Virus record (IMG/VR): IMGVR_UViG_3300036760_000156
Coordinates: 1-30,956 of that record
Reading direction: 5' to 3' (one strand)
Length of the DNA: 30,956 nucleotides
Origin: a virus
Shown: positions 13,708 to 21,423 of the stretch, in pieces
How positions within the stretch are numbered: the first letter of the stretch is position 1
How the letters are laid out: each line of letters begins with the position of its first letter
Made by a program: the position numbers and the translations under genes
Notes under the pieces: model-generated
The model's database searches: none
Seen by the model: the letters and a program-made list of their open reading frames with translations, nothing else
What the model was told of the DNA's origin: nothing

Positions 13708-15474
13708 TTATTTTCCGGCTACCCCGTGGAGGGTCGCCTGTCGGTTCAGCTGTGCGATGGTGTCTGAAATGATTTTTTTTATCCCGTCGTCGCCTGCCAC
13801 CCCGCCGTTGAAGTTGAAGATCAGACTCTGCGCCCCCGGGGACGCGCCGATCGCCCCGAGGAACGAGGTCCCCTCGCTCGTGATCGTTTTGTAGAAGTCA
13901 GGCGAGACCACCATGGTCTGGATCTTGTCGAGGTATGCCTGCCGCGCGTCGATCTCCTCCTGCATCAGTTTCTTCTTCGCCTCGTTCTGATTGCGGATGT
14001 CGTCGATCTCGCGATTGTGTGCGTCCTGTAGTATGTCGAACTCGTTTTTCTGCAGCTCGCTCTGCAGATCAGAGACAACCCCGCCGGCGCGGTCGAGTAT
14101 CGCCTTCTCCGTTGCCTTCTGCTTCTCGAGGTCTGCCACCTTGTCGCGCCAGCCCTGCCCCATGGTGCGCTTCTCGTCGGCGATCTGCTTGTCGATGGTG
14201 TCCATTTTGTCCTTCGCCTTGCGCGCCAGGTTCTCCACGTCGAGCGTGTATTTTTGGTTCGACTTATTGATGCTGTCAGAAAGCCCGGCGTCGAGGTCGG
14301 CGAGGTTCGCGCGCAGCGAGTCGATCGCCTTCGACTGCTCGTCGAACGATGAGACGACGCTCTTTGAGAAGTCCTGGAATGATTGCGCCAGCTTGTCCGC
14401 CGCCTTGCTCGCCTCGTCGGCTCCCTTTCCCAGTCCGGCGAAGTTCGGGTTTGGATCGGTAAGCGGTTTGAACCCTTTGTTCAAGTTGAGCGCGGCGTCG
14501 GTCGTGTCGCGGATCTTGTTCGCGAGGTCGGTGATCTCTTTGATGCTCTGCTTGGTCGTGTCTTCAACCGGGGTAAGCCCGAGCCCGAGCTTGTTCAGTC
14601 CGCCGATGATGAAATTATTGAACTTCGTGGAAAGGTTCTGTATGCCGGTGCCGACCGTTTTTCCGGTCAGCATCCAGGTGTCGGGGTTGACCGCGATCGC
14701 TATCTTTGCCGAGAGTGATTTAGCCCACTCGTTCGAGTTCTCGTTCGAAATGTTCAAAAAATTATTGAAGTTCGTGAGCGCGACGTTCAATGCCGGTCCG
14801 AACGTGTCGCCGACCTGCTCCTTGAAGTTCGCCCAGGTCTGCGTCATGACCTGCATCTGTCCGGCGTTGGTCTTCGCGAACGTCGCCGCTGATCCGGTAA
14901 GCCGTACCTGCAATGCGTCAAGCGCCTCGGCCGATCCCGCGCTCGCCTTCAAGTTGATGCCGTATTCTTTGAGCACGCGCACGTTTCCGCCGAGCACGCT
15001 CATGAGCGTGCCGGTGGCGGACTCGAGTGATGTGCCGGATGCACGCGCCATATCCATCGCGAGCCGCGTGAGGTCCTGCTGTTTCCCGACGTCCTTTGTC
15101 GATTGCGCGAACCGCGAGAGCGAAAGCACCGCCTGCTCGTCGTCGAAGCCGAGCTGTACCGCGGCCTTCCCGAACTTCTCGTACTTCGGCATGACCTCGT
15201 CGACCGCGAGCCCGGCGTTCCGGATGTTGTTGGCCGCGATCGCGAGCGTCGCGGCCGCGTCGGTCGATGCCTGGATGGATTCCTTGAAGAACTCGAACAC
15301 CTTGAAGCCGGCGTAAAGCGCGACGCCGGCCAGTCCGAGTTTCGCGAGCGACGACGTCAACGATCCGGTGCCCTGCTCGAGCCCCTTCATCTTGTCGCCG
15401 ACGGATTTGAAGACGCCGCCGGTCTTATCCTCGGCTCCTACCTTGATTTTCAGGTTTGATTCAAAGTCGGCCAT
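13708..15474 (-). CDS. Tail tape measure protein
   Basis: 588 residues from MADFESNLKIKVGAED (ATG 15472-15474), chosen because AAGGA lies six bases upstream; the ATG at 15492 is 18 nt earlier. It has a hydrophobic segment near residues 43-65 (LAKLGLAGVALYAGFKVFEFF), the TP901-type core (ARASGTSLESATGTLMSVLGGN, LTGSAATFAKTNAGQMQ, FGPALNVALTNFNNFL) and a long coiled-coil C-terminal half. Tape measures set tail length; at the usual rule of about 0.15 nm per residue this one predicts a tail near 90 nm. Its start overlaps the end of the frameshifted chaperone frame by 14 nt, the normal arrangement. Confidence 0.92.
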   Translation of the reverse strand: MADFESNLKIKVGAEDKTGGVFKSVGDKMKGLEQGTGSLTSSLAKLGLAGVALYAGFKVFEFFKESIQASTDAAATLAIAANNIRNAGLAVDEVMPKYEKFGKAAVQLGFDDEQAVLSLSRFAQSTKDVGKQQDLTRLAMDMARASGTSLESATGTLMSVLGGNVRVLKEYGINLKASAGSAEALDALQVRLTGSAATFAKTNAGQMQVMTQTWANFKEQVGDTFGPALNVALTNFNNFLNISNENSNEWAKSLSAKIAIAVNPDTWMLTGKTVGTGIQNLSTKFNNFIIGGLNKLGLGLTPVEDTTKQSIKEITDLANKIRDTTDAALNLNKGFKPLTDPNPNFAGLGKGADEASKAADKLAQSFQDFSKSVVSSFDEQSKAIDSLRANLADLDAGLSDSINKSNQKYTLDVENLARKAKDKMDTIDKQIADEKRTMGQGWRDKVADLEKQKATEKAILDRAGGVVSDLQSELQKNEFDILQDAHNREIDDIRNQNEAKKKLMQEEIDARQAYLDKIQTMVVSPDFYKTITSEGTSFLGAIGASPGAQSLIFNFNGGVAGDDGIKKIISDTIAQLNRQATLHGVAGK

Positions 15475-15963
15475 GGCGTTTCCTTGTTTCAATCTTCTTA
15501 GTGATGCCCATGACCTCGATCATCTCCTGTACGAACCCCCGGGGCTGCTCCATAAGCTCGCGGTACGTCCACCCGAGCTCCCGGCACAGCATGTAGTTCA
15601 GATACTCGGTCGGCGCCTCGGTGGTCACTCCCTCGAGGAAGAACACCAGCCGCTTGCTCAGCTCGCTTTTTTTTTAGAGGCCTCGTCGAACGCCTTGTTG
15701 AACTCGTCGATGATCACCGTGGCGATCTCGCGCGGAAGCGACTTGACCGTTTCTTCGGTCACCGGCAGGACCGTTCCCGCGTCGTCCGTCAGGTTCCACG
15801 AGACTATCAGTTTCGTGATGGTGTTGATCCCCTTCTGCGAGCTGTCCTCGATCTTGAGTCCTTCGAGGAACTCGTACCAGGACAGCTCACTCTTGATCTT
15901 CACCACCAGGTCCGTGTTCGGGATCGCGATGTCTTTCGTTTTGATGAGGTCAGACAATTTCAT
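15461..15963 (-). CDS. Tail assembly chaperone gpGT, -1 frameshift product
   Basis: The short chaperone frame runs into nine A residues (15675-15667) just before its stop. A -1 slip in this run moves ribosomes into a second frame that reads SELSKRLVFFLEG onward and ends at 15461. The fusion is about 167 residues. The second frame has no ATG of its own (only a GTG at 15646), has a stop just upstream of the slip site, and ends within the start of the tape measure gene. This is the conserved gpG/gpGT arrangement of long-tailed phages; both products chaperone the tape measure during tail assembly. Confidence 0.85.
15658..15963 (-). CDS. Tail assembly chaperone gpG-like
   Basis: 101 residues, MKLSDLIKTKDIAIP to EASKKKAS. 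Acidic and helical, with the SELSWYEFLEGLKI segment typical of the tail assembly chaperones found between tail tube and tape measure. The ATG at 15963 is in an AAAACACCTATG context. An AGGAGGAG lies 13 nt upstream, rather far for a ribosome site. Termination follows the slippery A9 run. Confidence 0.85.
   Translation of the reverse strand: MKLSDLIKTKDIAIPNTDLVVKIKSELSWYEFLEGLKIEDSSQKGINTITKLIVSWNLTDDAGTVLPVTEETVKSLPREIATVIIDEFNKAFDEASKKKAS
15667..15675 (-). promoter_or_regulatory. Slippery A9 site for -1 frameshifting
   Basis: Minus strand TCT AAA AAA AAA GCG AGC TGA. The run contains A AAA AAA heptamers in the correct phase for a -1 shift, and the 0-frame stop follows two codons later. Confidence 0.8.
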
Positions 15964-15989
15964 AGGTGTTTTTATTCTCCTCCTGTGGG

Positions 15990-17195
15990 TTAGTACGCGG
16001 TGCCGGCGGTCCGGTTCACGAGACTGATCTCAATGGACTTGGCGTCGCCCGAGTCGTAGAGCGCTTCGTATTTTTGCTTATCGAATATGTACTGCCCCAC
16101 GTCGAGCGGCTCCTCGTCGGTCATGGTCTTCACTTTGTGATATTTGACCGTCAGGAGCTCGGAGGTGGTGAGGTCGGTCTTGATGAACCGCCCCGTGGTG
16201 ATCATGGTCACCGCCTGCTTCACGTTCTCGAGCCACTTCTGATAGAGGGTCGGGTCGGCGAAGAGCGTGTGCAGTTCGAGGTCGGCCTCCTTGACCTGGT
16301 TCAAGAGCACGGACGGTCCGGTTGCGCCGGATGCCGGCGCGTCGAGCAGGTTGTTCTTGAAGTTCGTGACCACGTTGTAGCTCGGCGTCGCGGTCGTCCG
16401 TGCCGCCGCGGCGGTGTCAGCAGCCGATGAAGTCGCTCCTACTCCCACGAGCGTGTTGCCCATGTAGAACGGCTCGAGCTGCGTGCCGTAGCTCGGCGTC
16501 TGCGCCAAAAGGAATATCGCGTTCCCAGCCGCCGCCGTAATGGAGGTCGATGCGAACGTGATCGTCTTGCCGTCCGCGTTGATAGTGAGGATCGTGAGGT
16601 CGACCGTACCGCTGTCCTTGACCAGCCGGATCACGTCATTCACCACCAGCCCGTCGGTCGGCCGCAGATCGTAGTCGGTCGAGAACACGAGGGTCGTCAC
16701 CGATCCCGAAAGCGCGAGCCCGAGGGATGCGGTGTAGAACTGCCCGAGCGCCTTCACTGATACCGTCGCCACCATTTTGTTGTCCTGGAAGTCGATCTTG
16801 AGGTTGTCCGCCCGCGCGCCGTAGATCCGTTGCGCGAACGCGCCGCGGCTGATCTCGAGCGAGTAGCTCTTGCCGTCGCCGGGCGTGAACGGATGCGTGT
16901 ACCCATCTCCCGCGCTCCCGCTGGTGGATCCTTTCGCGTAGGTCATGTTCAACATGTGCCCAAGCGCGTCAGGGTCGGCGTAAATGGTCAGGTCTCCCTC
17001 GATCTTACGCGGTCCTTTCAAAAGTTCGTCCGATTTCCAGTCGAGACCCTTGAGGCGGCGATCCGCCATGTAGCTCGGGTTCACCCGGATGCTCTCGCTC
17101 ACGAGCGCGATGAACGTCGTCGGGATGACCGGCGTGGTCGCCGCCGACTGCGGCTTCACCGCGAGGTATGATTTGTCCGCCAAAAAGTTCGACAT
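15990..17195 (-). CDS. Major tail tube protein
   Basis: 401 residues. It lies directly before the tail chaperones, where the tail tube gene is expected. The N-terminus (DKSYLAVKPQSAATTPVIPTTF) and the segment ADRRLKGLDWKSDELLKGPRKIEGDL, followed by PDALGHMLNMTYAKG, match long phage tail tube proteins with a beta-barrel core. The central Thr/Ala-rich part (about residues 150-290) may be a surface insertion. The C-terminal part ends with SIEISLVNRTAGTAY. The protein polymerises into the tube around the tape measure. Confidence 0.8.
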   Translation of the reverse strand: MSNFLADKSYLAVKPQSAATTPVIPTTFIALVSESIRVNPSYMADRRLKGLDWKSDELLKGPRKIEGDLTIYADPDALGHMLNMTYAKGSTSGSAGDGYTHPFTPGDGKSYSLEISRGAFAQRIYGARADNLKIDFQDNKMVATVSVKALGQFYTASLGLALSGSVTTLVFSTDYDLRPTDGLVVNDVIRLVKDSGTVDLTILTINADGKTITFASTSITAAAGNAIFLLAQTPSYGTQLEPFYMGNTLVGVGATSSAADTAAAARTTATPSYNVVTNFKNNLLDAPASGATGPSVLLNQVKEADLELHTLFADPTLYQKWLENVKQAVTMITTGRFIKTDLTTSELLTVKYHKVKTMTDEEPLDVGQYIFDKQKYEALYDSGDAKSIEISLVNRTAGTAY

Positions 17196-17211
17196 AGTGC
17201 GTGGTTATTTT

Positions 17212-17370
17212 TTAGGATTCTTCTTCTTTCGGTTTCTCCTTGCGCGGCTCGACGCGTTCGAAGTTCCCGTTCCTGAACGTGTCCGGCAATTCGACGGTCT
17301 CGCCGGATTTGATGATCCCGTGTCCCGGGACGTTCAGATCTTCTTTAGTGACGTTCTTGTATTTCGCCAT
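17212..17370 (-). CDS. 52-residue conserved phage protein
   Basis: ATG at 17368-17370, stop TAA at 17212-17214. The product starts MAKYKNVTKEDLNVPGHG and contains KSGETVELPD, a pattern I know from small phage proteins encoded beside tail completion genes. The C-terminus is charged (EPRKEKPKEEES). An extended -10 box lies 8 nt before the ATG. It is missed by gene finders with a 60-codon cut-off. Confidence 0.7.
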   Translation of the reverse strand: MAKYKNVTKEDLNVPGHGIIKSGETVELPDTFRNGNFERVEPRKEKPKEEES

Positions 17371-17378
17371 AGTCGTTC

Positions 17379-17387
17379 AGTATAGCA
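17379..17387 (-). promoter_or_regulatory. Extended -10 box before the 52-residue gene
   Basis: TGCTATACT on the minus strand, one base (G) after the stop codon of the tail terminator gene, with the ATG 8 nt after the box. Confidence 0.65.
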
Positions 17388-17388
17388 C

Positions 17389-17829
17389 TTAGTAGTTCGG
17401 CAGCACAGCCACCGCCTCGATCGAAAAGTTCGCGAAGTTCAGGGTGCCCGGTTTTGAGACGAAATTGGCCGTATAGTCGACCACCCGCACTATCTCGACC
17501 TGCCCGCCGAGGTCTTTGTCCTGGTCGAATGCCTCGATCACCGCGTCCACCGCCTCGAGCATCGCCTCGTTCGCCTCGTCCGCGTTCTTGGCCTGTTCGC
17601 TCTGCTCCTGATAGAGCGCTACCTCGAAGACGAACGTGCGCTCGTTCCGGTGCGTGTCTATCACCTTCCCGCTCGACCCCGCGATCCGCACGGTGGCCGA
17701 CGGGTATCCCGAAAAGTCACCATGCGGGTATCGCGCCACTTCAACAAAAATATCGTTCGAGTCCGCGTCCTGGATCGCTTCGAGTTTCGTCACGATCAAG
17801 TCCCTGATTTCCGCCTGCTTGGTGGCCAT
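17389..17829 (-). CDS. Tail terminator / minor tail protein
   Basis: 146 residues, MATKQAEIRDLIVTKLEAI. The alpha-beta pattern, with helix, then strands around YPSATVRIAGSSGKVIDTHRNERTF, then a helix (ANEAMLEAVDAVIEAF) and a final strand pair ending in IEAVAVLPNY, fits the tail terminator (gpU-like) family. It sits between the gp10-like protein and the tail tube, the usual location. The start is preceded by GATGCACCTATG and follows the previous stop by 12 nt. Confidence 0.7.
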   Translation of the reverse strand: MATKQAEIRDLIVTKLEAIQDADSNDIFVEVARYPHGDFSGYPSATVRIAGSSGKVIDTHRNERTFVFEVALYQEQSEQAKNADEANEAMLEAVDAVIEAFDQDKDLGGQVEIVRVVDYTANFVSKPGTLNFANFSIEAVAVLPNY

Positions 17830-17841
17830 AGGTGCATCGTA

Positions 17842-18306
17842 TCATTGCGCCATCGTTTTGAGTATCGCCCCGATCGCGTCATTCCAGATCTTTTCGACCG
17901 CGACCTTGCTCCGTTGTATCGCCCGCCTGAAGAACGGATTTGGTTTGGTTCCGGGGTGATGCACGAGTTTGCCGAAGAACTGCCCGGTCCGGACGTTCGC
18001 GAGCGCACGCGCGTTCACCGGACGGATCAGGTGCGGCGCGGTTCCCTCATGCACGAACAGCGAATAGCCCGCGCGTGATTCAATCACGCCGGACAATTCG
18101 CCGGTCATTCTCGATCGGATGTTCTGCCGCAGGTTGCCGCCGCCGGTCTGTTTGTTGACCGGCGCCTCTTTGATCGCGGTGTTCTGTATTTCGCCGACCG
18201 ACCGCCGCACCGCCTCGTTCATCTTGATCTTCGCCATGATCGGCTCCTTGCGTATCGCTGCGGTGAGTTTTTCCAGCCCATCGATTTTCACGGTGAGCGT
18301 CACCAT
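17842..18306 (-). CDS. HK97 gp10-like neck/tail completion protein
   Basis: 154 residues. MVTLTVKIDGLEKLTAAIRK, the middle EIQNTAIKEAPVNKQTGGGNLRQNIR and the ending GTKPNPFFRRAIQRSKVAVEKI are the hallmarks of the HK97 gp10 family: helix, then APVxTGxLRxSI, then PFFxPA. These act in joining head and tail. The ATG follows the previous stop as TGATATG, so translation is coupled. Confidence 0.85.
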   Translation of the reverse strand: MVTLTVKIDGLEKLTAAIRKEPIMAKIKMNEAVRRSVGEIQNTAIKEAPVNKQTGGGNLRQNIRSRMTGELSGVIESRAGYSLFVHEGTAPHLIRPVNARALANVRTGQFFGKLVHHPGTKPNPFFRRAIQRSKVAVEKIWNDAIGAILKTMAQ

Positions 18307-18307
18307 A

Positions 18308-18631
18308 TCAAGCTAAAAACTTCCGGATCCGCACCTCCATGTGCCGATCCTCGCCGAGGAAGTTGAACTTCTCGATGCCGACGACCTTGTAGACCGTGTC
18401 CCCTTCTACGATCCGGTCTCCCTCGAGGATGTCCGCCTTGTCGCAGAACATGATCCAGTCCTTGCCGAAACTTCCGGCGATGTCCTCGCCGTATGATTCG
18501 TCGAGCGGCTGTATGTGGCACGCCACGTCCTCGAGGAATGTCTGGTACTCCTCGGTGTCCACCTCGCCGCTTTCGTCGTTCTCGGCGAGCCGCAGCACGT
18601 CGACGGTTTTGTCGTAGTTGGTTTGGATCAC
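18308..18631 (-). CDS. Head-closure / head-tail joining protein
   Basis: 107 residues from a GTG at 18631 whose bases overlap the TGA of the connector gene (GTGA junction). The longer frame upstream is a shadow of that gene. Product: IQTNYDKTVDVLRLAENDESG, then EEYQTFLEDVACHIQPLDES, then LEGDRIVEGDTVYKVVGI. This beta-rich order, with a DRIVxGDxVYKV motif, is typical of SPP1 gp16-like head closure proteins. The start is an inference from coupling; no ATG is available in this frame. Confidence 0.7.
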   Translation of the reverse strand: MIQTNYDKTVDVLRLAENDESGEVDTEEYQTFLEDVACHIQPLDESYGEDIAGSFGKDWIMFCDKADILEGDRIVEGDTVYKVVGIEKFNFLGEDRHMEVRIRKFLA

Positions 18632-19206
18632 ACGGTTTCTTTGATGTAGGTGGCGAGCGTCTTGTCGATGCGCTCGAAGTCCTGCCACTGTTTCTCGTCC
18701 TTGTAGGTGACGGTGTAGCGGCCGATCGTCATGCTCTGCACTTCGCCGTCGGCGTTCAGCGAGTAGTTGATGATCCCCGCGACGAGCACAGTCGCCACGG
18801 TCCGGATGTCCGCCGGCACGTCCACCGAGTATCCCCACTTCGCCTCGACCGTGATGTTCTGGAACCCGCGGGTGAAGCGCCTCCCGGTGAGCTGCACCTT
18901 GGTCTTTGGCGTCTTATTGGCGGGGTAGAGGACGTAGTCGTTGTCGTTCCCCACCGTGAGCTCCTCGTCGCCTATCTTGACCTTGGTCACCTCCACGTTG
19001 TCGTCGATCAGAAGCCACGCGGTGCCGTCGCCGTCGAAGACGCGCTCGGACTCCTCGGTGTCGGCAAGGAAGTTCCGCTCTGTCGCGTTGTCGATATACT
19101 GCTCGATCTCCTCGATCCACGAGTCCACTTGCGCGTGGAAGCTCACGTCGATGTCGATCAAGAGGTAATTCTCGACCTCCTGCCTTGATGTGTATCCTTT
19201 CGGCAT
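18628..19206 (-). CDS. Head-tail connector (gp6-like) protein
   Basis: 192 residues: an N-terminal helical part (YTSRQEVENYLLIDIDVSFHAQVDSWIEEIEQYIDNAT), a beta middle, and a C-terminal helical part (PADIRTVATVLVAGIINYSL ... FERIDKTLATYI). This is the HK97 gp6 / phage head-tail connector pattern that docks onto the portal. A TGCTATAAT box ends 9 nt before the ATG, so the connector-to-tail genes appear to have their own promoter. Confidence 0.8.
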   Translation of the reverse strand: MPKGYTSRQEVENYLLIDIDVSFHAQVDSWIEEIEQYIDNATERNFLADTEESERVFDGDGTAWLLIDDNVEVTKVKIGDEELTVGNDNDYVLYPANKTPKTKVQLTGRRFTRGFQNITVEAKWGYSVDVPADIRTVATVLVAGIINYSLNADGEVQSMTIGRYTVTYKDEKQWQDFERIDKTLATYIKETV

Positions 19207-19215
19207 AGCGATTTT

Positions 19216-19224
19216 ATTATAGCA
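19216..19224 (-). promoter_or_regulatory. Extended -10 box before the connector gene
   Basis: TGCTATAAT on the minus strand. The TAA stop of the repeat-protein gene lies inside the hexamer. ATG is 9 nt downstream. Confidence 0.7.
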
Positions 19225-20206
19225 CCTTCCCGATGGGTCGGTAGGGATTGAGCGGCTTTCGTTTGTACGGGTAGATCCGCATCACGTACTGCATCGACTT
19301 TTCTATCGCCTCCGGTCCGACAATTTCGTAGAACAGCGACTTCGTGATCGCGGGCGACGGCTTGACCGCATAGGTCAGATCTTTCGTCTCTGCGCTTATC
19401 GTCTCGATCTCGTAGGTGACGTCCTTGGTTTTCGCGGCCGGCGTGATTCGTACCGTGTACTCGATCCCTTTCGTGACCACCTCAGCCGCTTTGACCTCGT
19501 AGATCAACCCCTTGGTTTCGGCCGAGGGCGTGGTTTCGACCCTGTACGTCATTCCCTTGGTCAGACTGCCAGGAGTCACTATTTCGTACTGGAGCCCCTT
19601 GGTGCTCGATATTGTGCCTCTAATGGCATACTGGGCGCCCTTCCCGATCGCTGTTGGCGTCGTTTCCACCTCGTATTGCAGTCCCTTGGTTTGGGCACCC
19701 GAAACCTCCACCCGATAGATCAGCCCTTTGGTCACGGATCCGGCGACCGTTACCTCGTAGATCAGTCCCTTTTGAACCGCCGCCGGGGTGGTCTCGATCT
19801 CGTAGGTGAGGGACTTGGTGTGCGCGCTCGGTGTCGTCTCGACTTCATAGATCAGACCCTTTCCGATCGCGCTCGGCGTGGTTTCGATTTCGTAACGCAG
19901 CGACTTGGTGATCGCGTGCTCGGTGTCTATCGCGTACTCGAGTCCGAGCTGTACCGATTGCGCCGACTCGACCCGGTAGGTCAATCCTTTAGTCACGGCG
20001 TGTGAAGCGTCCACCGCATACTGCAACCCCTTGGTGATCGCGGCGGTGGTCTCCACTTCGTACGTCAACGATTTCGTGACCGCTCCCGCGGCCTCGACCG
20101 CGTACTGCAAGGACTTCGTGACGTCCACCGGCGTCACGATCACCGCTCCGGCCGCCGCCTGGAGCCCACCGTAGTCTATGGATCCGAACGTGCCGTAGCC
20201 GTACAC
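19217..20206 (-). CDS. Tandem-repeat protein with 20 short beta-type units
   Basis: 329 residues from a GTG at 20206 (no ATG near). After a short N-terminal part (MYGYGTFGSIDYGGLQ) the chain is made of about 20 units of 14-15 residues with consensus TKGLxYEVETTPSA: K-[GS]-[LM]-x-Y-x-[VI]-E recurs from about residue 30 to 308. The C-terminus is basic (YPYKRKPLNPYRP). Alternating hydrophobic residues in each unit suggest one beta strand per repeat, as in a beta-solenoid or long fibre. It lies between an adhesin-like gene and the connector. Probably a virion fibre or decoration protein; no family is recognised. Confidence 0.8.
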   Translation of the reverse strand: MYGYGTFGSIDYGGLQAAAGAVIVTPVDVTKSLQYAVEAAGAVTKSLTYEVETTAAITKGLQYAVDASHAVTKGLTYRVESAQSVQLGLEYAIDTEHAITKSLRYEIETTPSAIGKGLIYEVETTPSAHTKSLTYEIETTPAAVQKGLIYEVTVAGSVTKGLIYRVEVSGAQTKGLQYEVETTPTAIGKGAQYAIRGTISSTKGLQYEIVTPGSLTKGMTYRVETTPSAETKGLIYEVKAAEVVTKGIEYTVRITPAAKTKDVTYEIETISAETKDLTYAVKPSPAITKSLFYEIVGPEAIEKSMQYVMRIYPYKRKPLNPYRPIGKVL

Positions 20207-20217
20207 AAGTCAGCTGG

Positions 20218-21411
20218 TTAGAAGTAGGTGGTCACTTTGACCAGTCCTTTGCCGCCGTCTCCACCCGGTCCCGAGTCCGGTCCGGCGTCGCGCCCTGCAC
20301 CACCGCCCGCGCCGCCGCCGCCGTATCCGCCTCCCTTGCCGCCCTCGCCCGCGATCGTACCGGTGTCAGCTCCCGCGCCGCCCCCGCCGCCAGTACCGCC
20401 TATCTCCTCTCCGTCGATACCTTCACCGTCGCCGCCGTCCTGCCCTGCACCTACCGTCCCGGGAACACCGCCTTCACGTGTTGAAATGAACGGACTCAAT
20501 TCCGGGTCGAACTCGCCGCCCTCTCCACCGTCTGATTCCGTGTTCGATCCGCCGCCGGATCCGCCGCCGGTCGCTCCCCATAGATATCCCAGCTTGTCCG
20601 GTGCAAGCATAACGTCGACTCCCGTGGGTTGCCCGGGAAGACCGACGTCTTCGTATTGACTGTCGGCGCCATTCGTCCCATGAGAAAACAATCCCCACCC
20701 TCCCAGTCCGCCGTACCCGGTGTCTGCATCTACGTATCCGCCTTTTCCGCCTTCCCCGCGCAGATAGTCGCCGAAAAAAGATTGTTCGCCGTCTGCTCCG
20801 GGGTTTCCGTCTGTCGCATCAGTCGTCACCGATGCTCCTCCTGCTACGGGAACCGCTGCGTACACGGATTCAGTCGCTCCGAGAACGGACGCGTCAAAAC
20901 TCTGCTTTGAAATACCGCCGCCCCCGCCGCCCGCGCCGCCCTGCTCATTCCCGTCGTACTTGAAGCCGGATCCGCCGCCGCCGCCGCCGCCGATCACCAC
21001 CACGTCAACGCGCTTCGCGCCGACCGGTTTCGTCCAGGTGTCAGCTCCCGCATCGAATATCTGGATGTCGCAGTTCGCGGCCTTCTCCTCGTACGCCTTC
21101 TTCGTGAAGGCGAGGATCATCTGGTAGGTTTTGCCGCCGGTGTTCTTGGTCGATCCGGTCGTTCCCTCCTCGGCGCGGGTCACCGTGATGTTGTCGGTCG
21201 TGCGCGAGGTGACCCGGACGATCTCCTTGTTCGGGTCGTCCGACGGGTCTGCGTAGTCGGTCACGTTCCACCAGACCAGGTTGAACGCGCCATCGGTCGA
21301 CGGATCCGGGATCCGCGCGCCGTGCCCGCTCATGAGGTCGATCGACGTCTCCGTGTCGTCGTAGCCGGTCGACACCGTTACTTTTCCGAAATTGACCACT
21401 GGGTCAGACAT
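20218..21411 (-). CDS. Glycine-rich adhesin-like virion protein
   Basis: 397 residues. Residues about 1-110 are a structural N-terminus (STGYDDTETSIDLMSGHGARIP, LVWWNVTDYADPSDDPNKE, ITVTRAEEGTTG), a pattern of virion-attached phage fibres. From about 120, DTWTKPVGAKRVDVVVIGGGG opens a glycine-rich region of about 270 residues with repeated GGxGG blocks, ending GGDGGKGLVKVTTYF. This matches glycine-rich receptor-binding domains, which can fold as polyglycine-II helix bundles. It is a likely host-recognition protein and, with its repeats, prone to recombination and length change. Confidence 0.8.
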   Translation of the reverse strand: MSDPVVNFGKVTVSTGYDDTETSIDLMSGHGARIPDPSTDGAFNLVWWNVTDYADPSDDPNKEIVRVTSRTTDNITVTRAEEGTTGSTKNTGGKTYQMILAFTKKAYEEKAANCDIQIFDAGADTWTKPVGAKRVDVVVIGGGGGGGSGFKYDGNEQGGAGGGGGGISKQSFDASVLGATESVYAAVPVAGGASVTTDATDGNPGADGEQSFFGDYLRGEGGKGGYVDADTGYGGLGGWGLFSHGTNGADSQYEDVGLPGQPTGVDVMLAPDKLGYLWGATGGGSGGGSNTESDGGEGGEFDPELSPFISTREGGVPGTVGAGQDGGDGEGIDGEEIGGTGGGGGAGADTGTIAGEGGKGGGYGGGGAGGGAGRDAGPDSGPGGDGGKGLVKVTTYF

Positions 21412-21423
21412 AGTGCCTTGGTT

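Noticed and set aside
13991-15316. Plus-strand 441-codon frame opposite the tape measure gene
   Set aside because: Ser-rich antisense shadow of a recognisable tape measure protein.
15461-15646. Independent gene starting with GTG
   Set aside because: Better explained as the -1 frameshift extension of the tail chaperone; it lacks a ribosome site and continues upstream in frame to the slip run.
15658-15675. A9 run in the tail chaperone as a third homopolymer sequencing error
   Set aside because: The arrangement of frames matches the conserved gpG/gpGT frameshift, so the run length is expected to leave the frames apart.
19217-20206. DNA-level tandem repeat or CRISPR-like array
   Set aside because: Periodicity is in the protein; nucleotide units vary and the reading frame is uninterrupted.
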